From Pseudomonadota bacterium (GTDB taxonomy: Bacteria > Pseudomonadota > Alphaproteobacteria > Sphingomonadales > Sphingomonadaceae): 64,000 nucleotides of DNA. Each line of letters opens with the position of its first letter. The stretch's first letter is position 1. A model generated the notes under the pieces. That model did not search any database and was not told the DNA's origin. It saw only the letters and a program-made list of their open reading frames with translations. Positions 60,966-64,000 of the stretch are shown here, one piece after another. The position numbers were made by a program, and so were the translations under genes. The DNA is taken from NCBI GenBank assembly GCA_023417515.1, contig JAEZFL010000088.1, forward strand, positions 1 through 64,000. Reading direction: 5' to 3'.

Positions 60966-62144
60966 ATGACGGAGCGGGTGTGGGTGGTGGGCGTTGCAAT
61001 GACCCGCTTCTACAAACCAGGTGCTTCCCCCGATTATATCGAACTCGGGTCAGCCGCGGCGCGCGACGCGCTAGCCGATGCGGGTATTGGCTATGACCGT
61101 GTGCAACAGGCCTATGTCGGCTACGTCTATGGCGATTCGACCAGCGGCCAGGCGGCGCTCTATCCGGTCGGCCTGACCGGCATCCCGATCGTCAACGTCA
61201 ACAATAATTGCGCGACCGGCTCGTCCGCCTTGTTCCTCGCGCGACAGGCGATTGCAGCGGGCGCGGCCGATTGCGTCCTCGCCCTCGGCTTCGAGCAGAT
61301 GGGTCGCGGAGCGATCAGCGAATCCTGGCGTGATCGGCCAACGCCGCTGGCGCCATTCGTGGCGGTTGCCGAAAAGAATGCACCAGGTGACGCGCCGATG
61401 GCGCTCAAGCTGTTCGGAGCCGCAGGCCTTGAATATCAGGAGCGTTACGGTGCTTCCGACGAGACCTTCGCCGCGATCACCGTCAAGGCGCGGCGCCATG
61501 CGCGGACCAACGAGCGGGCATTGCTGCGGGAGGATGTGACCGTCAAGGACGTGCTCTCCTCGCCGCACATGCTGGGGCCGCTGACACGACTGCAATGCTG
61601 CCCGCCGACCTGCGGGGCGGCAGCGGCGGTGCTGATGTCGGACCGTTTCGCCCGCCAGCACGGCATTTCCCCGAGGGTCGCGATCCGCGCCCAGGCGATG
61701 ACCACCGATTTCGCTTCGACGTTCAGCCTGGGGAGCGCGATCAAGGCGGTCGGCTACGATCTCAGCCGGGCGGCCGCCGACAAGGTCTATGTCGAAGCCG
61801 GGGCCGGACCCGAGGAACTCGATTTAGCAGAGCTTCACGACTGCTTCACCGCCAACGAAATCCTCTCTTATGAGGCGCTGCGGCTGACCGATGAGGGCAC
61901 GGCCGAGCGGTTCGTCGCAGACGGTGACAACAGCTATGGCGGACAGATCGTCACGAACCCGTCGGGCGGCCTTCTCGCGAAGGGCCATCCGCTCGGCGCC
62001 ACTGGGCTGGCGCAGTGTGCCGAGATCGTCTGGCAGTTGCGCGGGCAAGCGGGGCCCCGCCAGGTCGCGGACGCACGGCTTGCGCTTCAACACAATCTCG
62101 GTCTCGGCGGCGCCTGTGTCGTCACCATGTACGAGCGGGCCTGA
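60966..62144 (+). CDS. SCP-x-type thiolase (lipid-transfer-protein thiolase)
   Basis: A 392-residue thiolase of the SCP-x/Ltp branch: nucleophile Cys82 in NVNNNCATGSSALFLA, CCPPTCGAAAAVLM, ELHDCFTANEILSYEAL, NPSGGLLAKGHPLGATGLAQ and a final GLGGACVVTMYERA. The branch cleaves 3-ketoacyl-CoAs, often with branched or steroid side chains. GGGAGG lies before two adjacent ATGs; the second (60966) has better spacing. Divergent from the kinase operon and head of the rightward operon. Confidence 0.93.
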   Translation: MTERVWVVGVAMTRFYKPGASPDYIELGSAAARDALADAGIGYDRVQQAYVGYVYGDSTSGQAALYPVGLTGIPIVNVNNNCATGSSALFLARQAIAAGAADCVLALGFEQMGRGAISESWRDRPTPLAPFVAVAEKNAPGDAPMALKLFGAAGLEYQERYGASDETFAAITVKARRHARTNERALLREDVTVKDVLSSPHMLGPLTRLQCCPPTCGAAAAVLMSDRFARQHGISPRVAIRAQAMTTDFASTFSLGSAIKAVGYDLSRAAADKVYVEAGAGPEELDLAELHDCFTANEILSYEALRLTDEGTAERFVADGDNSYGGQIVTNPSGGLLAKGHPLGATGLAQCAEIVWQLRGQAGPRQVADARLALQHNLGLGGACVVTMYERA

Positions 62145-62148
62145 CGCT

Positions 62149-62595
62149 TTGACGTCGCTCGTCGCCCACCGTGGCCACCGCTTCGCGTCCGTGGCCGCAG
62201 TCGTCGATGCGGAGCAGCTGCGACATTTCGCCGCGGCGATCGGCGACGGGAATCCGGAACGAGCGGGGTCTGACTCGAAGGACCGGCTGCTGGTTCCCCC
62301 GACCTACCTCTTCTGCCTTGAAATGCAGTCGGCCGAGCAGCCGTTTGCCTTCGTCGAGGAACTTGGCCTCAAGATCACCGAGATACTTCATGCCAGCCAG
62401 AGCTTCACCTATCACCGGCCCGTCCATTCGGGCGAGCGGCTCACCTTTCGAGGCCGTGTCGCCGATGTGGTAGAGAAGCGGGGCGGAGCACTGACTTTCG
62501 TGGTGCAGGCGATCGCGGTCGAGGACGAGCGCGGCGCATGCGTGGCGGACCTTGAGCGGACTCTGGTCGTCCGCGCGAAGGACCCCGCGGAATGA
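62149..62595 (+). CDS. MaoC-like single-hotdog protein, N-terminal-dehydratase type (no catalytic His seen)
   Basis: A 148-residue hotdog protein: AEQLRHFAAAIGDGNPE at the position of the usual hydratase Asp/His motif but lacking the His, then the hot-dog helix and strand HASQSFTYHRPVHSGERLTFRGRVADVVEKRGGALTFVV. Resembles the FAS1-dehydratase-like MaoC subunit that pairs with a catalytic MaoC. Start is TTG at 62149, four bases after the thiolase stop; no ATG fits. Stop overlaps the next gene's ATG (ATGA). Confidence 0.85.
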   Translation: MTSLVAHRGHRFASVAAVVDAEQLRHFAAAIGDGNPERAGSDSKDRLLVPPTYLFCLEMQSAEQPFAFVEELGLKITEILHASQSFTYHRPVHSGERLTFRGRVADVVEKRGGALTFVVQAIAVEDERGACVADLERTLVVRAKDPAE

Positions 62596-63011
62596 GCAGC
62601 TTGCCGGTCGAGCCCCGCGACATGCAGACGCCCGTCGTCTTCCGCCGCTCCTTTCCGCCGATCGACCGTGACACGCTGAGGCGCTACGCGACCGCGTCTG
62701 GGGACCTCAATCCAGTTCATCTCGACCCGTCGGCGGCCCGCGCAGCGGGGTTCGAGGACGTCTTTGCTCAAGGCATGCTGGTCATGGCCTATATGGGCAT
62801 GGCGCTGACCGACCGTTTCCCGGTCGACCGGCTGCGCCACTTTTCAACCCGCTTCCTGGCGGTGACGCGGCTCGGCGATCGCCTCACCTGCGTCGGTCAG
62901 GGCGGGACTCCGTTTATCGAGGCAGGGGAGCGCAGGATGGAAATCCGACTGGAACTGGTTGACCAGCACGGCGAAGTGAAGCTGAACGGAAGCGCGGTGG
63001 TTGCGCTGTGA
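62592..63011 (+). CDS. MaoC-like (R)-enoyl-CoA hydratase subunit
   Basis: A 139-residue hotdog with the intact hydratase-2 motif: Asp38 and His43 in YATASGDLNPVHLDPSAARAAGF, then VFAQGMLVMAYMG. Hydrates trans-2-enoyl-CoA to a 3-hydroxyacyl-CoA. Coupled to the His-less hotdog gene upstream; the two probably form one hetero-oligomer. The next gene starts on GTG overlapping its stop. Confidence 0.9.
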   Translation: MSSLPVEPRDMQTPVVFRRSFPPIDRDTLRRYATASGDLNPVHLDPSAARAAGFEDVFAQGMLVMAYMGMALTDRFPVDRLRHFSTRFLAVTRLGDRLTCVGQGGTPFIEAGERRMEIRLELVDQHGEVKLNGSAVVAL

Positions 63012-63844
63012 CGGCGGCCAAGTTGATGGGTCGCACGGCCCTCGTTTCGGGGGCCGGACGTGGCATCGGTCGAGCGGTCGCGCTCAAGCTTGCGAGCGAA
63101 GGTGCGCGCCTCGTCGTCAACGACCTTGACCCGGGCGAGGTCGAGGATGTGGCGGCGGTGATCCGACGCGGCGGCGGCGAAGCTGAAGTGGTTGCCGGCA
63201 GCGTCACCGATCCTGCTTTCCCGGACCGTTTCATCGCCGCCGCGATGGAGCGGTTCGGAGGCATCGACATCATTGTCAACAACGCCGGCTACACCTGGGA
63301 CGCGACGATCCAGAATACGAGCGACGTGCAATTCCACGAGATGCTGGACGTACACCTGGTCGCCCCTTTCCGCATCCTCCGCGCGGCGGCGGCCCCGATC
63401 CGGGAAATGGCGAAGGAAGAGGCGTCGGCAGGCCGCCGTGTCCACCGCAAGGTGGTCAACATCTCCTCCATCGCCGGCCTTTACGGCAATGCCGGCCAGG
63501 CCGGTTACGGGTCGGCCAAGGCGGCGATCGCCGGGCTTACCCGCACCATGGCGAAGGAATGGGGGCGCTACGCTGTCAACGTGAACGCGGTCGCCTTCGG
63601 CCTTATCGAGACTCGGCTGACCCAACCGATCGAGGGTGACAAGCAGGCCACGATCGCGGTCGGCGGAGTCGAGGTAAAAGTGGGTATACAGGCGCGGATG
63701 CTCGACGATTGGACGCGGCTTATCCCGCTCGGCAGGGCGGGCACACCCGAAGAGGCGGCGGGGGCGGTCTTCCTCCTTTGCTCGCCGGAGTCGGATTACG
63801 TCACCGGCCAGGTACTGGTGTGCAGCGGCGGGCTGACCATCTGA
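63008..63844 (+). CDS. SDR 3-hydroxyacyl-CoA dehydrogenase-like
   Basis: A 278-residue SDR: SGAGRGIGRAVALKLA, VVNDLDPGE (acidic, NAD-specific), NNAGYTWDATI, catalytic VVNISSIAGLYGNAGQAGYGSAKAA, and VTGQVLVCSGGLTI. Size and position after two MaoC genes point to oxidation of the (R)-3-hydroxyacyl-CoA, as in multifunctional enzyme type 2. Starts with GTG (GTGA overlap). Confidence 0.92.
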   Translation: MTAAKLMGRTALVSGAGRGIGRAVALKLASEGARLVVNDLDPGEVEDVAAVIRRGGGEAEVVAGSVTDPAFPDRFIAAAMERFGGIDIIVNNAGYTWDATIQNTSDVQFHEMLDVHLVAPFRILRAAAAPIREMAKEEASAGRRVHRKVVNISSIAGLYGNAGQAGYGSAKAAIAGLTRTMAKEWGRYAVNVNAVAFGLIETRLTQPIEGDKQATIAVGGVEVKVGIQARMLDDWTRLIPLGRAGTPEEAAGAVFLLCSPESDYVTGQVLVCSGGLTI

Positions 63845-64000
63845 TGACGGCGGCGCCCATCCTTGACGAATCGCCCGCACTGCTGACCCGCACGGGGCGC
63901 GTGGCCACCATCACGCTGAACCGCCCCCAGGCGTTCAACGCTCTCGACATGGCGATGGCGCGTCGTCTCGCTGAGCTCGGGCGCCAGGTTGCCGACGACG
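63844..64000 (+). CDS. Enoyl-CoA hydratase/isomerase, N-terminal part (cut by window end)
   Basis: 52 codons are visible: a leader MTAAPILDESPALLTRTG, then VATITLNRPQAFNALDMAMARRLAEL, the first strand-helix unit of crotonases. The ATG overlaps the SDR stop by one base (TGATG). The catalytic parts lie beyond the window. Confidence 0.85.
   Translation, partial: MTAAPILDESPALLTRTGRVATITLNRPQAFNALDMAMARRLAELGRQVADD

Noticed and set aside
1..64000. CRISPR arrays, tRNA or rRNA genes, transposases, prophage genes
   Set aside because: No regular spaced repeats, cloverleaf-forming segments, rRNA sequence or mobile-element proteins were seen on reading both strands.

Overview
The window is about 64 kb of high-GC chromosome (roughly 65-67% by eye) from an alphaproteobacterium, most likely a sphingomonad. 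Grounds: TonB-dependent receptors of the large sphingomonad type with the VVVTA plug entry, a 180-kDa-class NAD-glutamate dehydrogenase relative, a fused-PhaAB Pha/Mrp antiporter, a nucleoside diphosphate kinase regulator, and dense acyl-CoA catabolism. I saw no rRNA, tRNA, CRISPR array, transposase, phage gene or replication origin. Genus is not resolvable from sequence reading alone.

Layout. (1) 1-9.2 kb, housekeeping and stress: a BlaI-type repressor coupled to a truncated M56 sensor with two clear operators, a MASE1-PAS-GGDEF diguanylate cyclase, an AI-2E exporter, an FMN reductase, pirin, a YetF-like protein, Dps, a tiny conserved protein, a glutathionyl-hydroquinone reductase and an MFS exporter. 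(2) 9.5-20.4 kb: rnk, an unusually short NAD-glutamate dehydrogenase, the six-gene phaAB-C-D-E-F-G antiporter operon, and two small membrane proteins. (3) 20.6-29.5 kb: an amino-acid permease behind a 39-residue membrane peptide, an Lrp regulator, and a TetR-controlled RND efflux system. (4) 29.5-31.8 kb: a base-composition oddity holding a frameshifted gene remnant and a Tat-exported agmatine-deiminase-like protein.

(5) 31.8-41.5 kb: an accessory catabolic cluster read leftward: carboxylesterase, SDR, ROK fructokinase-type kinase, TonB receptor, FAD-linked 2-hydroxyacid dehydrogenase, AraC and FadR-type regulators, MFS permease. Four near-identical 15-bp palindromes sit as pairs at its two internal promoters, which defines a local regulon whose substrate is unknown.

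(6) 42.1-64 kb: a large lipid-type catabolic locus in three units. A leftward operon (53.5 to 42.1 kb) encodes two acyl-CoA ligases, a SnoaL-fold protein, a phytanoyl-CoA-dioxygenase-like oxygenase, an unknown 139-residue protein, two crotonases, a TonB receptor and a pair of acyl-CoA dehydrogenases. A TetR gene is divergent from it. A second leftward operon (60.8 to 54.4 kb) encodes a hydroxylysine-kinase-like kinase, an AGXT2L-type PLP phospho-lyase, a GPH symporter, an amidase-signature amidase and an Ntn acyltransferase/hydrolase. A rightward unit (61.0 kb to the window edge) encodes an SCP-x thiolase, two single-hotdog MaoC proteins, an SDR and a crotonase.

My reading of region 6, as inference: it imports an N-acylated amino alcohol or similar lipid amide and splits it by two unrelated amidohydrolases. 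The acyl part would go through acyl-CoA ligation and beta-oxidation, and the amino-alcohol head through kinase plus phospho-lyase, giving an aldehyde, ammonia and phosphate. This combination is the best candidate in the window for an undescribed pathway.
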